Below are positions 1-8,152 of a stretch of 64,000 nt of DNA, in pieces. The notes beneath the pieces are model-generated. The model saw only the letters and a list, made by a program, of their open reading frames with translations. It had not been told where the DNA came from and did not search any database. The stretch lies in the NCBI RefSeq assembly GCF_017744155.1, contig NZ_JAGHQT010000013.1, positions 37,201-101,200 on the forward strand, read 5' to 3'. The translations under genes were made by a program, and so were the position numbers. How positions within the stretch are numbered: position 1 is the first letter of the stretch; each line of letters begins with the position of its first letter. Source of the DNA: Endozoicomonas sp. G2_1. GTDB taxonomy: Bacteria > Pseudomonadota > Gammaproteobacteria > Enterobacterales > Alteromonadaceae.

Positions 1-289
1 CGCCGATGAAGCGCTAAAACTTGGTCTAGTCACCGAAATTCACCAACAACCGCTTGAGCGCGCATACCAGCTTGCCGAGCAGCTTTTACAGTCTTCTCCA
101 GATGCTCTCGCCGCCGCTAAAAAGCTCTATAACCAATCTTGGTGGTCAAGTGCCGGTTCGGCGTTATTTCGAGAGTTTTATTATCAAATAAAAGTCATCC
201 TTGGTAAAAATCAATCGATCGCCATAAAACGCGCGCAAGCTAAATCACCAGAGCAAAAGCCCGATTATATTGACCGTAGTTTTGATTAA
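1..289 (+). CDS. Enoyl-CoA hydratase/isomerase family protein (C-terminal part)
   Basis: The reading frame is open from the window edge (first full codon at base 2) to a TAA at 287-289 and gives the last 95 residues of a protein. The sequence begins with ADEALKLGLVTEI, the usual crotonase-fold segment where the enzyme shifts from the active-site half to the C-terminal helices. It continues with SPDALAAAKKLYN and a helical tail. Crotonases act on acyl-CoA thioesters. The active-site half lies outside the window, so the substrate cannot be judged. Family assignment is by recognition of the C-terminal pattern only. Confidence 0.75.
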   Translation, partial: ADEALKLGLVTEIHQQPLERAYQLAEQLLQSSPDALAAAKKLYNQSWWSSAGSALFREFYYQIKVILGKNQSIAIKRAQAKSPEQKPDYIDRSFD

Positions 290-630
290 CCGCTACCTCT
301 AAAACAGGGAAGGTTAAGCTGTTAATTTTTTGAGTAACCGCGATTAATACTATTTTATTTTGGCAATTTTTTAAGCAAGCTTATTTGATCACCATCGAGT
401 GAAAAATCTTATATATAAAGGGAGACCTTCATCATTGCTGATTTTTTGATGCAAGGATGTACAAAGTTCTTTAAGGTAGAATGAAAGAATACTCTTATCA
501 GATAACCTATTTAAATAACGAAAAAATACTATAATCACTATACTGAGTATTTAACTCATGAAGTGACGCTACTATTGTGCAGACTCTAACTCAGCTCATT
601 CAGTTTATTGTTACTCTTTAAGGAATTAAG
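290..630. other. Intergenic region with no recognised feature
   Basis: This AT-rich stretch of about 340 bases separates the crotonase gene from the next ORF. I see no strong hairpin with a T tract, no tRNA and no clear coding frame. It ends in an AAGGA ribosome binding site directly before the ATG at 631. Confidence 0.5.
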
Positions 631-984
631 ATGACTAAAAAAAATATGACTATTGTGTTTGTCTCAAGCTTAGTTTTTATTACCTCAATATTTTTAGTTG
701 TGGCACTAAATTTAATGCAACTCATTTTTATTGTTAAAGCGGAGCAAAGAGTAGGGTTTATTAAGCTGCTTAAACATGAAAATATGAGAACCGAAGTTTT
801 GGAAGTTTTGTATTCTGGAGCATTTGCAGATCACTGTACGTTAAATCATGCTAGAGAAATGTGGGTATTTAAATATACACTAGAAACTCAGTTTAGCTAT
901 GCAATAGAAAGCATAGAGGAAACATTTAATGGCATATTACAAAAGCAGCACACCAATAAGCCGATGACTTGCCCTTACAGCTAA
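631..984 (+). CDS. Hypothetical single-pass membrane protein
   Basis: This 117-residue protein has an ATG start with AAGGA 6 bases upstream. Residues 7-35 form one strongly hydrophobic segment, after a short Lys-rich N-terminus (KKN), so an inner-membrane anchor or uncleaved signal is likely. The rest is a soluble domain of about 80 residues with two cysteines (in DHCTL and MTCPYS). I do not recognise a family. The gene stands alone between two unrelated genes on the same strand and is more AT-rich than its neighbours. It is probably real because of the ribosome binding site and the hydrophobic pattern, but its function is unknown. Confidence 0.55.
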   Translation: MTKKNMTIVFVSSLVFITSIFLVVALNLMQLIFIVKAEQRVGFIKLLKHENMRTEVLEVLYSGAFADHCTLNHAREMWVFKYTLETQFSYAIESIEETFNGILQKQHTNKPMTCPYS

Positions 985-1001
985 TAATACTACAACCTTT
1001 A

Positions 1002-1029
1002 AAGCGATTTGTCGCACGACAAATCGCTT
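1002..1029. terminator. Perfect 13-bp inverted repeat after the small membrane protein gene
   Basis: The arms AAGCGATTTGTCG and CGACAAATCGCTT are separated by only CA. The site lies 18 bases after the stop codon at 984. There is no T run after it on the plus strand, so it may be a hairpin that stabilises the mRNA end, a weak terminator, or a protein binding site. Confidence 0.45.
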
Positions 1030-1133
1030 ACTATGTCAGTACATAATTTTCTTATATTTGTCATTTAATTAGTTTAGGCTTACCAGCACAGTTTTTTCGC
1101 TAACGCGCAATATTAGATAAGTCAGATAAACAC

Positions 1134-2246
1134 GTGACTAATACAACAACCACCATAAAAACAATATTCAAAAACATTACTCTAGCGTTAATCGCACTGA
1201 TCTTGGGGTTTCTCGCTTGGGTCTACTTCTCAACCTTCCATCCGAGTGAACAGCAAGACGAAGCCGTTGTTAGCAAAGGTCATTCACAGACATCACCAGT
1301 ATTAAAGCCCGGACAAAATATAAAAGTGTTAAGCTGGAATGTTCAATTTATGGCCGGCAATAGTGATAACCACTTTTTTTACGATGATGGTGATGACCAA
1401 TGGCCATCTTTAACACGGGTTCAGGAAATAACATCAAAAGTAGCCAATGTCATTCTTGAGCAAAACCCCGATATTGTTTTGCTGCAAGAGATTGATGACA
1501 ACGCAGCTCGCACCCACCATACCGACCAACAAGCCATGCTTAACCAATGGCTAGCAGAGCACTATCCCTATCAAACAGACAGTTTTTATTGGCGCGCGAG
1601 TTTTGTTCCACACCCAAAAGTGATGGGGCGAGCGGGCATGAAATTAGTGGCATTTTCAAAGTACCCCATTGACCGAGCAATAAGGCACAAGCTCCCTGAA
1701 ATCACCAGTGATGATATTATTACTCGTCAGTTCAACCTAAAGCGTGCCGTGCAAGAGCTGATTTTACCTATTGCCAACGGCAACAACTTACACGTGCTTC
1801 ACACTCACCTCAGTGCCTTTGCCCAAGGCAGTGATACCATGGTCAGGCAGGTGGCTAAACTACTCACATTAACTGAGCGGTTGGATCAGCAAAATAGCGC
1901 TTGGTTACTGGCTGGCGATTTAAACTTGTTGGCTAGTAAAAGTGCTTTTAACCACTTAGCTCCGCAACATCAAGCTTATTACAACAGCTTAGGCAGTGAA
2001 CTGACGCCTATGCTAGCAAAGTATCCGTCGATTCCTTCTCGCCAGCAAATTACCGGCGCAGACCAAGCCAACTGGCGAACTTATATGCCCGCAGACGATC
2101 CTCAGCGGACGCCAGATCGCACCATCGACTACATTTTTTATTCACCGAAACTAAAGCTAGGTGAACATTTTGTTATCCACGGTAGCGCCCGTGCTATTTC
2201 TGACCACTTACCAGTAGTTGCCAACTTTACGGTGCCAAGCCAATAA
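1134..2246 (+). CDS. Endonuclease/exonuclease/phosphatase (EEP) family hydrolase
   Basis: This 370-residue protein has a GTG start. Residues 13-33 form a transmembrane or signal-anchor segment, then a linker, then a full EEP domain from about residue 62. The family motifs are in order: LSWNVQF (66-72, metal-binding Asn), LLQEID (116-121, metal-binding Glu), GDLNL (Asp/Asn pair), TIDYIF (Asp) and SDHLPV (356-361, catalytic His). EEP enzymes cleave phosphodiester bonds in nucleic acids, phospholipids or inositol phosphates. An N-terminal anchor suggests action at the membrane or in the periplasm. The substrate cannot be told from sequence. No operon partner is obvious, and an IS200-type element follows it. 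Confidence 0.85.
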   Translation: MTNTTTTIKTIFKNITLALIALILGFLAWVYFSTFHPSEQQDEAVVSKGHSQTSPVLKPGQNIKVLSWNVQFMAGNSDNHFFYDDGDDQWPSLTRVQEITSKVANVILEQNPDIVLLQEIDDNAARTHHTDQQAMLNQWLAEHYPYQTDSFYWRASFVPHPKVMGRAGMKLVAFSKYPIDRAIRHKLPEITSDDIITRQFNLKRAVQELILPIANGNNLHVLHTHLSAFAQGSDTMVRQVAKLLTLTERLDQQNSAWLLAGDLNLLASKSAFNHLAPQHQAYYNSLGSELTPMLAKYPSIPSRQQITGADQANWRTYMPADDPQRTPDRTIDYIFYSPKLKLGEHFVIHGSARAISDHLPVVANFTVPSQ

Positions 2247-2364
2247 AAACCGGCACCTATGCGGGTAGCAAACAAACAGTGATAGACAACAAATACAATA
2301 AAGTAAAGAATCCACCTTCTAAAGAAGGTGGCTTTGCGTAAGCCCCCTAAACAAGGGGGCTGAG

Positions 2365-2805
2365 TTATCCTAGTAAATGTAATTGACGTTTCTCTTCTTG
2401 TTTCTCCATCTTGTCTTGATGCCGTACATAACGCCTGATGATTTCTTCGTTAATACCTACAGAGTCAACGAAATAGCCTCGTTGCCAAAAACGACCACCC
2501 CATGCTTTATTCTTACGTAAGTGCGGATATTTATTGAATAGCTTTAAGGCTAACCTTCCCTTTAAACATCCCATCAATTGAGAAATTGATAACTTCGGTG
2601 GGACTTTAACGACTATATGTACATGGTCTATTTGTACATTTAACTCCATCACTTTTACACCAAGCTTATCGCAATAAATATGAATAAATCGGTAAACATC
2701 CTTACCAATATTATTCTTCAATATTCTAAACCGATACTTCGGTGTCCAAACTATATGATATTGACACCGCCAAAATACGTGCGATGCTTGCTCATATCTA
2801 CTCAT
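2365..2805 (-). CDS. tnpA: IS200/IS605-family transposase TnpA
   Basis: This 146-residue Y1 HUH transposase is close to the usual full length. The N-terminal FWRCQYHIVWTPKYRF, the metal-binding DHVHIVV motif (HUH-type His pair) near residue 61, and the C-terminal RRYVRHQ carrying the nucleophilic Tyr are all present, so the enzyme looks intact. The family cuts and rejoins single-stranded DNA at stem-loops near the element ends. The start is ATG at 2803-2805 with AGGAG upstream. Both lie in a long inverted repeat that probably limits translation. No TnpB/IscB partner gene is present. Confidence 0.93.
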   Translation of the reverse strand: MSRYEQASHVFWRCQYHIVWTPKYRFRILKNNIGKDVYRFIHIYCDKLGVKVMELNVQIDHVHIVVKVPPKLSISQLMGCLKGRLALKLFNKYPHLRKNKAWGGRFWQRGYFVDSVGINEEIIRRYVRHQDKMEKQEEKRQLHLLG

Positions 2806-2863
2806 GTTAGTCTCCTATTTGACTTCGCTAAAAATCAAACGAGGATGTAACATGAGTAGATAT
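2794..2863 (-). promoter_or_regulatory. Long hairpin enclosing the tnpA start codon and ribosome binding site
   Basis: The first 12 coding bases of tnpA and the bases before them (2794-2809) are repeated as a perfect 16-bp reverse complement at 2848-2863. Inside these arms, the AGGAG ribosome binding site region (about 2811-2820) faces a complementary TCCTCGTTTGA stretch (2835-2845), so the stem continues with small bulges. IS200 elements are known to keep transposase expression very low, partly by an mRNA structure that hides the start. The same role is inferred here from the pairing. Confidence 0.75.
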
Positions 2864-2935
2864 TTCAGGCATAGCCTTTTTAACAATGACCAACTACTAA
2901 AGTAGGTGGTTTAGCTGTCAAGAAAATAAAAACGC

Positions 2936-4318
2936 TTAGTTAATACCGCCTTCCGTTAGTTTTGCTGGTTCGAGCAGTTCAGTTAATTGCTCTACCGATA
3001 AGTCTGTGTGCTGGGCAGCAACGTCAATAATTGCTCGACCTTCCTTGTAAGCCAGCTTAGCGATTTCTGCCGCTTTTAAGTAACCAATAATGGGGTTAAG
3101 CGCAGTGACTAAAATCGGGTTTTTCGCCAGTGCTTGTTTTATTTTATCTTCTTTAACGACAAAGGTTGCAATCGCCTTGTCTGCCAATAAGTATGAAATA
3201 TTTGCCAAGCTTTCAATGCTCGCCAAGACATTGTTAGCGATCATCGGCAGCATTACATTGAGTTCAAAGTTACCCGCTTGGCCACCAACGGTAATCGCAG
3301 TATCGTTACCGATAACTTGTGCCGCCACCATGGTTGCCGCTTCAGGAATCACTGGATTCACTTTACCCGGCATAATCGATGAGCCCGGTTGCAGCGCTTC
3401 CAACTCAATTTCACCTAAGCCCGCTAACGGACCAGAGTTCATCCAACGCAAGTCATTAGCAATTTTCATGATGCTAACAGCAACGGCTTTTAACTGCCCA
3501 GATAAGCTAACAATGGTATCTTGCGAACCAATGAGCGGGAAAAAGTCATCCGCTTTTGTAAATGTTATCTGAGTCATATCACTAAGCTGATTGGCAAATT
3601 CATCAGCAAATTCAGGATGCGCGTTAATACCAGTACCAACCGCTGTGCCGCCCTGAGCCAGTGTTTGAACACTTGCTTGCATTGCTTCTAATTGCGCAAT
3701 ATGTGCTTTCAATTGGTTAGCCCATGCCAGTAAACTTTGGCTCATACGCACTGGCATTGCATCCATCAAGTGAGTACGACCGGTTTTGACGAAGTGGTCC
3801 ACTGACTGAGCTTTTTGTTCAATCACTTCAACCAAATAACGCAGCCCCGGCAACAGTTGTTCATGCAAAGCAATAGCGCTACTAACGTGAATAGTGGTCG
3901 GAATCACATCGTTGCTGCTTTGACCGTAGTTAACGTGATCATTAGCGCCAACAGTGTCGTTGAGGTGTTTGCTAGCAAGTGTTGCAATAACCTCATTGGC
4001 ATTCATATTTGAACTGGTACCAGAGCCAGTTTGATATACATCAACCGGAAAATGCTGCATTAGGTTGCTGTCAGTTAACAGCTCATCACCGGCCTTAACA
4101 ATTGCCGCCGCCATATCATTAGTCAATAAGTCGAGCTTAGCGTTGGCTTTGGCCGCACTTTGCTTAACCGTAATTAAGGCGCGGATAAATGCTTCAGGCA
4201 TGGTTTGTCCGCTGACCGGAAAATTGTTAATCGCTCGTTGAGTTTGGGCACCGTACAAAGCATGCTCAGGTATTTCCATTTCGCCCATACTATCGGCAAC
4301 AAGTCGAGTTTTGGTCAT
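2936..4318 (-). CDS. fumC: Class II fumarate hydratase FumC
   Basis: FumC is the iron-free fumarase that interconverts fumarate and (S)-malate in the citric acid cycle; it works as a cytosolic tetramer. The 460 residues match the usual length. Visible signatures are GSGTSSNMNANEV near residue 97, KTGRTHLMDAMPV with the catalytic-site His, and the fumarase/aspartase signature GSSIMPGKVNP near residue 314 with the catalytic Ser. The gene sits 15 bases after a FagA-like small gene and below a Fur-box-like site. This fits a role as the replacement fumarase when iron is scarce or during oxidative stress. Confidence 0.97.
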   Translation of the reverse strand: MTKTRLVADSMGEMEIPEHALYGAQTQRAINNFPVSGQTMPEAFIRALITVKQSAAKANAKLDLLTNDMAAAIVKAGDELLTDSNLMQHFPVDVYQTGSGTSSNMNANEVIATLASKHLNDTVGANDHVNYGQSSNDVIPTTIHVSSAIALHEQLLPGLRYLVEVIEQKAQSVDHFVKTGRTHLMDAMPVRMSQSLLAWANQLKAHIAQLEAMQASVQTLAQGGTAVGTGINAHPEFADEFANQLSDMTQITFTKADDFFPLIGSQDTIVSLSGQLKAVAVSIMKIANDLRWMNSGPLAGLGEIELEALQPGSSIMPGKVNPVIPEAATMVAAQVIGNDTAITVGGQAGNFELNVMLPMIANNVLASIESLANISYLLADKAIATFVVKEDKIKQALAKNPILVTALNPIIGYLKAAEIAKLAYKEGRAIIDVAAQHTDLSVEQLTELLEPAKLTEGGIN

Positions 4319-4333
4319 AATATCTCCAGAATA

Positions 4334-4687
4334 TTAACGTAAAAAAAAGTGGCTGAGCTTGTTTGCCTCAAGCTCTACAGCCTTAAAGTGTTCGGTTTGA
4401 TCGATGCGCTTTGCGATGCCCCGCATTTGTGACAATGGCAAATATAGTTGATTTAAACAATGTTCGCGCCAGTGGCGAGCAATTAAGTCATCACAAATAG
4501 CGTCCATCAATACGCCATAAGCAAAATAGTAAAGTCGGTATTGCTGAATAAGGGTTAACGTCGCCGCTCGGCTCACTACTCGGCTAAGCAGCTCTCCAAC
4601 CAAATGACAAGCATCGGGATATTGGCCTTGGCTGACTATTTTGGCCAACTGCTCGATGGACAAGGCTTCAGTACTTTCAATTTGCAT
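4334..4687 (-). CDS. FagA-like small protein upstream of fumC
   Basis: This 117-residue, mostly helical soluble protein has no signal peptide. It is the first gene of a likely two-gene unit with fumC (15-base gap). In Pseudomonas, a small iron-regulated protein, FagA, precedes fumC in a Fur-controlled operon. The size, position and a WREHCLNQLYLPLSQMR segment resemble what I recall of FagA, but I could not align them. The molecular function of FagA is unknown. Regulation by Fur is suggested by the site at 4715-4733. If the relationship fails, this remains a conserved-context hypothetical protein. Confidence 0.6.
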   Translation of the reverse strand: MQIESTEALSIEQLAKIVSQGQYPDACHLVGELLSRVVSRAATLTLIQQYRLYYFAYGVLMDAICDDLIARHWREHCLNQLYLPLSQMRGIAKRIDQTEHFKAVELEANKLSHFFLR

Positions 4688-4714
4688 TCATTCACCAAAC
4701 ACACAAATAAAAAT

Positions 4715-4733
4715 AAAAACCATTATCATTTAC
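4715..4733 (-). promoter_or_regulatory. Putative Fur box before the fagA-like/fumC genes
   Basis: Read on the minus strand, the 19-mer GTAAATGATAATGGTTTTT agrees with the classical Fur consensus (GATAATGATAATCATTATC) at 13 of 19 positions, including one full GATAAT hexamer. It lies 28 bases upstream of the start codon at 4687 and about 100 bases before the divergent gene at 4834, so it could act on both. The call is based on motif and gene context. Confidence 0.5.
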
Positions 4734-4833
4734 ACACCAAGAAAATACAACTGTTTTGCTCAAATGAACTTAACCCGAGTCAATCGGTCAATAATGAAGG
4801 CAGTAAACGCGGTGAAATAGAAGGAGTTAAATG

Positions 4834-5286
4834 ATGCTGTTAATGCTGAGGATAATTATCGCCGTGAGTGCGCTTGCGGTTGCACTCTACCCGCTGTGGG
4901 GAATTATCTGGCCAGAAAGTTATCGCGCTGAACTATTGGAGGACTTTGCCGGCATTGAACAGGCGCCAATAAGTGCAATAAAACAGGCATCGGCTTGGCT
5001 ATGGCTCGCCAATGCAGTATTTGCTGCCAGCCTCGCTTTTATACTTCGCTACGTTGCAAAGGATAACAGTGAAACAAATTTAAAGTGGGCAGCTACTTGC
5101 TTGATCAACCACCCTTTTTTGACACTGGCAAGCGATATTGGCGTACACTTTAGCTTAGCCAGGTACAGCACCAATACGAGCATGGCAATTGAGCTTTCCG
5201 GCACAACCTTAATGCCGCTGTTATTTGGCTGCTGCCTATTAGTCATCCATCAAAACATCAAGAGCCATCTACCAACCTTTGATTAA
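4834..5286 (+). CDS. Hypothetical integral membrane protein
   Basis: This protein of about 150 residues has three to four hydrophobic segments: the N-terminal 20 residues, about 50-72, and two near the C-terminus (about 118-140). AAGGAG lies at 4821-4826. ATG codons occur at both 4831 and 4834, and the second has the better spacing (7 bases). It is divergent from the fagA-like gene and shares its promoter region, which contains a Fur-box-like site. I do not recognise a family, so the function is unknown. Confidence 0.6.
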   Translation: MLLMLRIIIAVSALAVALYPLWGIIWPESYRAELLEDFAGIEQAPISAIKQASAWLWLANAVFAASLAFILRYVAKDNSETNLKWAATCLINHPFLTLASDIGVHFSLARYSTNTSMAIELSGTTLMPLLFGCCLLVIHQNIKSHLPTFD

Positions 5287-5435
5287 AAGCTCCGAGATTC
5301 AGTGACCTTAACAACCCAAGTGGACAGCTGTATTGACAGTCAAGTTAAAGACCAACCTCTGATTTTGACATTGCTGTGCAATTAATTTAATTGAACCATG
5401 GTCTCATCAAGCCAATTATTTACACGAGTTATTTT

Positions 5436-6266
5436 ATGTTTAAACAAAGTGATAAACTAATCTTGCTACTTATCGTCAGTTCACTGTCGTTACTAGCAAT
5501 TTCTTTTGGTCTTGGAGCAAATACCAGAGCAATTACCAATGTCACCAGTTTCTTTGCCCTTGACAGTTTAGCCGACGCTAACGTTTTTTCGCTATTAACC
5601 GCAATACTTTTCGCCATTCCAGCATTTTTTGCAGCGCTGAGTATCAAAGAGCCAAAGTATAAAACACACCTAGCCTACGCGTTGATAGCAGTGGCAACCT
5701 TGCCAATTATTTCACTGTTGTCGGACTCGCGATGGATTGCCAATTTAGGAGGCTTTCCCGCGATTGGTTCAGGACAAGGGGTTATTAAGTATTTCGCGCT
5801 ATTGGCTCTTGCTTACTACTTTTTACAAGGCAAAACATCTAAATCTGTCATGTTCATTAACTATCTGCCAGTATTTCTCGTCTTGGCGTGGATTGGAGGC
5901 ATGAAGTTTACCGAACTCGAAGCCAAAGGCATTGAAGGCTTGGTTGCTAACTCGCCACTGATGTCTTGGTTATATTTATTGTTCGATGTTCAAACGACCT
6001 CTAATCTCATTGGCATTTACGACATCATTGCGCTATTGCTGCTCGGTTTAGGACTGAGATACCCTACTCTGCTCATACCTGGCATGTTAATGTCTGGCGC
6101 AGTATTTGTGGTAACTCAAACCTTTTTGTTTACTACTCCAGGTGCATTTAGCGCCGAAACCGTCATTACCGGTACAGGACAGTTTTTAATTAAAGATCTT
6201 TGGTATATTGCCAACTTAGTGGTGATTTACCTTTGTCAACGCGGGCAAACTGAAGCCCATAATTAA
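5436..6266 (+). CDS. DUF417 (RclC/YkgB-like) membrane protein with an extra N-terminal membrane domain
   Basis: The C-terminal half (about residues 140-270) matches the DUF417 pattern of E. coli RclC. It has WIGGMKFTELEAKGIEGLV, then VANSPLMSWLY, a TFLFTTPGAF segment and GQFLIKDLWY. RclC belongs to the reactive-chlorine resistance locus, and its mechanism is not known. The protein here is 276 residues against about 200 for RclC. The extra N-terminal 130 residues add several transmembrane helices. I start at ATG 5436; the frame extends to a TTG at 5391 without a ribosome binding site. It is convergent with an RclR-like AraC regulator, which supports a link to oxidant stress. Confidence 0.75.
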   Translation: MFKQSDKLILLLIVSSLSLLAISFGLGANTRAITNVTSFFALDSLADANVFSLLTAILFAIPAFFAALSIKEPKYKTHLAYALIAVATLPIISLLSDSRWIANLGGFPAIGSGQGVIKYFALLALAYYFLQGKTSKSVMFINYLPVFLVLAWIGGMKFTELEAKGIEGLVANSPLMSWLYLLFDVQTTSNLIGIYDIIALLLLGLGLRYPTLLIPGMLMSGAVFVVTQTFLFTTPGAFSAETVITGTGQFLIKDLWYIANLVVIYLCQRGQTEAHN

Positions 6267-6279
6267 TCTAATATCCTTG

Positions 6280-6305
6280 GGCAAATTGCTTAAATGCAAT
6301 TTGCC
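6280..6305. terminator. Hairpin between convergent genes
   Basis: Perfect 10-bp arms GGCAAATTGC and GCAATTTGCC flank a 6-base loop. The site lies 13 bases after the DUF417 gene and 13 bases after the end of the convergent AraC gene. The T tract is short, so it may be a weak two-way terminator. Confidence 0.55.
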
Positions 6306-6318
6306 TTATTCTAACCGT

Positions 6319-7254
6319 TTAAGCCGCGACTTGACCTTGCTGCTTGCGATACTCTCCCGGGCGAATACCAAACTGTCGCTTAAACGCCAGACTGAATGCC
6401 GCTTCCGATTGATAGCCCACAGAATCAGCAATACTAAATAGCGATTGCGGTGTCGTCAGCAACAATTGACTCGCTTTTTGTAAGCGGACAAAAATCACGT
6501 ATTGCAACGGCGTCATTTTCGTCAGTGACGCGAAGCGATTTGAAAATGCCGTGCGCGACATGTTCACTAACTGCCCGAGTCGTTCGACATTCCAGTCAGC
6601 GGCAGGATCTTGGTGAATATGGGATAAAACGCTATTAATTTTATCGTCGTGAAATGCCGATAAAAATGGGATTTGCTCGGTTGCTTGTGCCAGTGTTGCG
6701 CGAATCACCTGAATCAAGATGATTTCTGACAGGCGGTCAATTATCGCGTTAGCACCGGCCTTAGAACTTGCTGCTTCATGAGCAATAAAGCCAATCGCAC
6801 TATCTAGCCATGTCGTATTGTAACTCTCGTCGCCTTTAACAAATAACCTTGCCGGTAAGTTATCTAACAGCGGATGACTGTTGACTTCATCAAAGGCAAA
6901 CTCGCCGCAGACTAAACAACAACCAGCGCCGCCACCGCCGTAAACCAGTGGTCCCGTGCCACTGTAACTAACCTCGTTTAACACCTCTGCAAGCGGTTTC
7001 ACTTCACTGCCTTCAGCGTCGGTAATGACATGACCGGCACCATGGGGAATCACCACCAGATCGCCATTTGACATCAACATCGGCTCTGCTTGTCCCTCTA
7101 TGTTGAGCCAACATTGACCGCGAATAACAATGTGAAACCGGGCAACGCGGCCATGAGCGGGCACCGCAACTCCCCAAGGCGCGGTCAACTCAGTGCGAAA
7201 ATACAAACTGCTTTTGAGTTTTAAAGTATTGAGAATATCAGTTAACGCATCCAT
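6319..7254 (-). CDS. AraC-family transcriptional regulator with N-terminal cupin (RclR-like)
   Basis: The protein is 311 residues from ATG 7254; the frame extends to a GTG at 7263. The N-terminal cupin_6-type domain begins MDALTDIL, like the MDALSRLL start of E. coli RclR, and carries the CLVCGEF motif seen in this group. The C-terminal 100 residues hold the two helix-turn-helix units of AraC proteins (WNVERLGQLVNMSRTAFSNR, and later SIADSVGYQSEAAFSLAFKR). RclR senses hypochlorous acid through cysteines; here a CC and a C occur near the cupin end, so redox sensing is possible. Likely targets are the neighbouring DUF417 gene or the divergent YHS gene. Confidence 0.88.
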   Translation of the reverse strand: MDALTDILNTLKLKSSLYFRTELTAPWGVAVPAHGRVARFHIVIRGQCWLNIEGQAEPMLMSNGDLVVIPHGAGHVITDAEGSEVKPLAEVLNEVSYSGTGPLVYGGGGAGCCLVCGEFAFDEVNSHPLLDNLPARLFVKGDESYNTTWLDSAIGFIAHEAASSKAGANAIIDRLSEIILIQVIRATLAQATEQIPFLSAFHDDKINSVLSHIHQDPAADWNVERLGQLVNMSRTAFSNRFASLTKMTPLQYVIFVRLQKASQLLLTTPQSLFSIADSVGYQSEAAFSLAFKRQFGIRPGEYRKQQGQVAA

Positions 7255-7468
7255 CACTATCACTTAACTAAAAACCGTAACTTGATATTAGAGGCTATGA
7301 TTTGCTCGGCGCAAGTACTCTGTACGATTTAGTATAATTTCGCGCTTTTTAAAGATATTAAACGCTTTTTATCCCTGTAATGATGATCTCGAAGGTTAAC
7401 TTCACCCAGTATTTAGCGCTGCTTACACAGGATAAATACTGAACTTGAAACACAACGGAGAAAGCAAA

Positions 7469-7921
7469 ATGAATATTAAAAAGATGTTTTTAAGCCTAGC
7501 TGCAATGCTAGCATTTACAGCTACGGCAAACGCCGGCGAATATCAAAACAGCACACCAGCCGTTCAAGGTTACGATGTTGTTTCTTACCATACCGGCAAG
7601 CGGCCAATTAAAGGCAATGGCAATTTTGTCGCAACACACAAAGGCGCGACATATATCTTCGCCAATAAAGCCAATCAAGAAAAGTTTTCTGCTAACCCTG
7701 AAAAATACGTGCCTGCCTATGGCGGCTACTGTGCCTTTGGCGTATCTGTCGGTAAAAAGTTTATTGGTGACCCAGAGGTATTTCGCTTAGTCGACGGTAA
7801 AGTTTACCTAAACCTAGACGCCGGCATTCAAGACATGTGGTTAAAGGATGTACCGGGTAAAATCAATCAAGCGGATAAAAACTGGAAAAAGATCAAAAAC
7901 AAGTCACCCGCTTCGCTTTAA
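7469..7921 (+). CDS. Exported YHS domain-containing protein
   Basis: The protein is 150 residues from ATG 7469, which has GGAG 8 bases upstream; an in-frame TTG at 7445 is less likely. A clear signal peptide ends at ANAG (about residue 22). The mature part carries a YHS domain (VQGYDVVSYHTGKRPIKG, YIFANKANQEKFSANPEKY, GGYCAFGVSVGKK). YHS domains occur in metal-linked proteins, and the single Cys in GGYCAFG may bind metal. It is divergent from the RclR-like regulator, with about 210 bases between them. The function is unknown; a periplasmic metal or redox role is a guess. Confidence 0.85.
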   Translation: MNIKKMFLSLAAMLAFTATANAGEYQNSTPAVQGYDVVSYHTGKRPIKGNGNFVATHKGATYIFANKANQEKFSANPEKYVPAYGGYCAFGVSVGKKFIGDPEVFRLVDGKVYLNLDAGIQDMWLKDVPGKINQADKNWKKIKNKSPASL

Positions 7922-8152
7922 TGTACGCACTTAAACAATAGCGGTTAACGATAAATTCTCTCGATGCAAGTTATTGCCTGTCACCCGTAAAATGGTTGGT
8001 GGGCAATTTTTTGCTCACGACTTCTGCCAACTTAATTATCATTTAATAAACGCATTCAAAAATCGAGCAAACCTCATCTTTTCCTCACATTTTATTGCTA
8101 AGTTACTTCGCCAAGCACATTTAGTTATCGTTAATCGTTCAGGAGGTTTGTA

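Larger units (their letters stand above)
2303..2918 (-). mobile_element. IS200/IS605-family insertion sequence (IS200 type, tnpA only)
   Basis: The element holds one Y1 transposase gene and two subterminal imperfect palindromes, as expected for single-strand transposition. The left-end hairpin is at 2889-2910 (10-bp arms, one mismatch). The right-end hairpin is CCACCTTC/GAAGGTGG at 2312-2331, and both have a TTTAG/CTAAA-like loop. A second hairpin, AGCCCCC/GGGGGCT at 2341-2361, lies just after tnpA. There are no terminal inverted repeats or target duplications, which fits the family. The outer limits are estimates: the right end is placed near a TTTAC and the left near a TTGAC (both read on the minus strand), which would be the cleavage tetramers. 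Confidence 0.8.
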
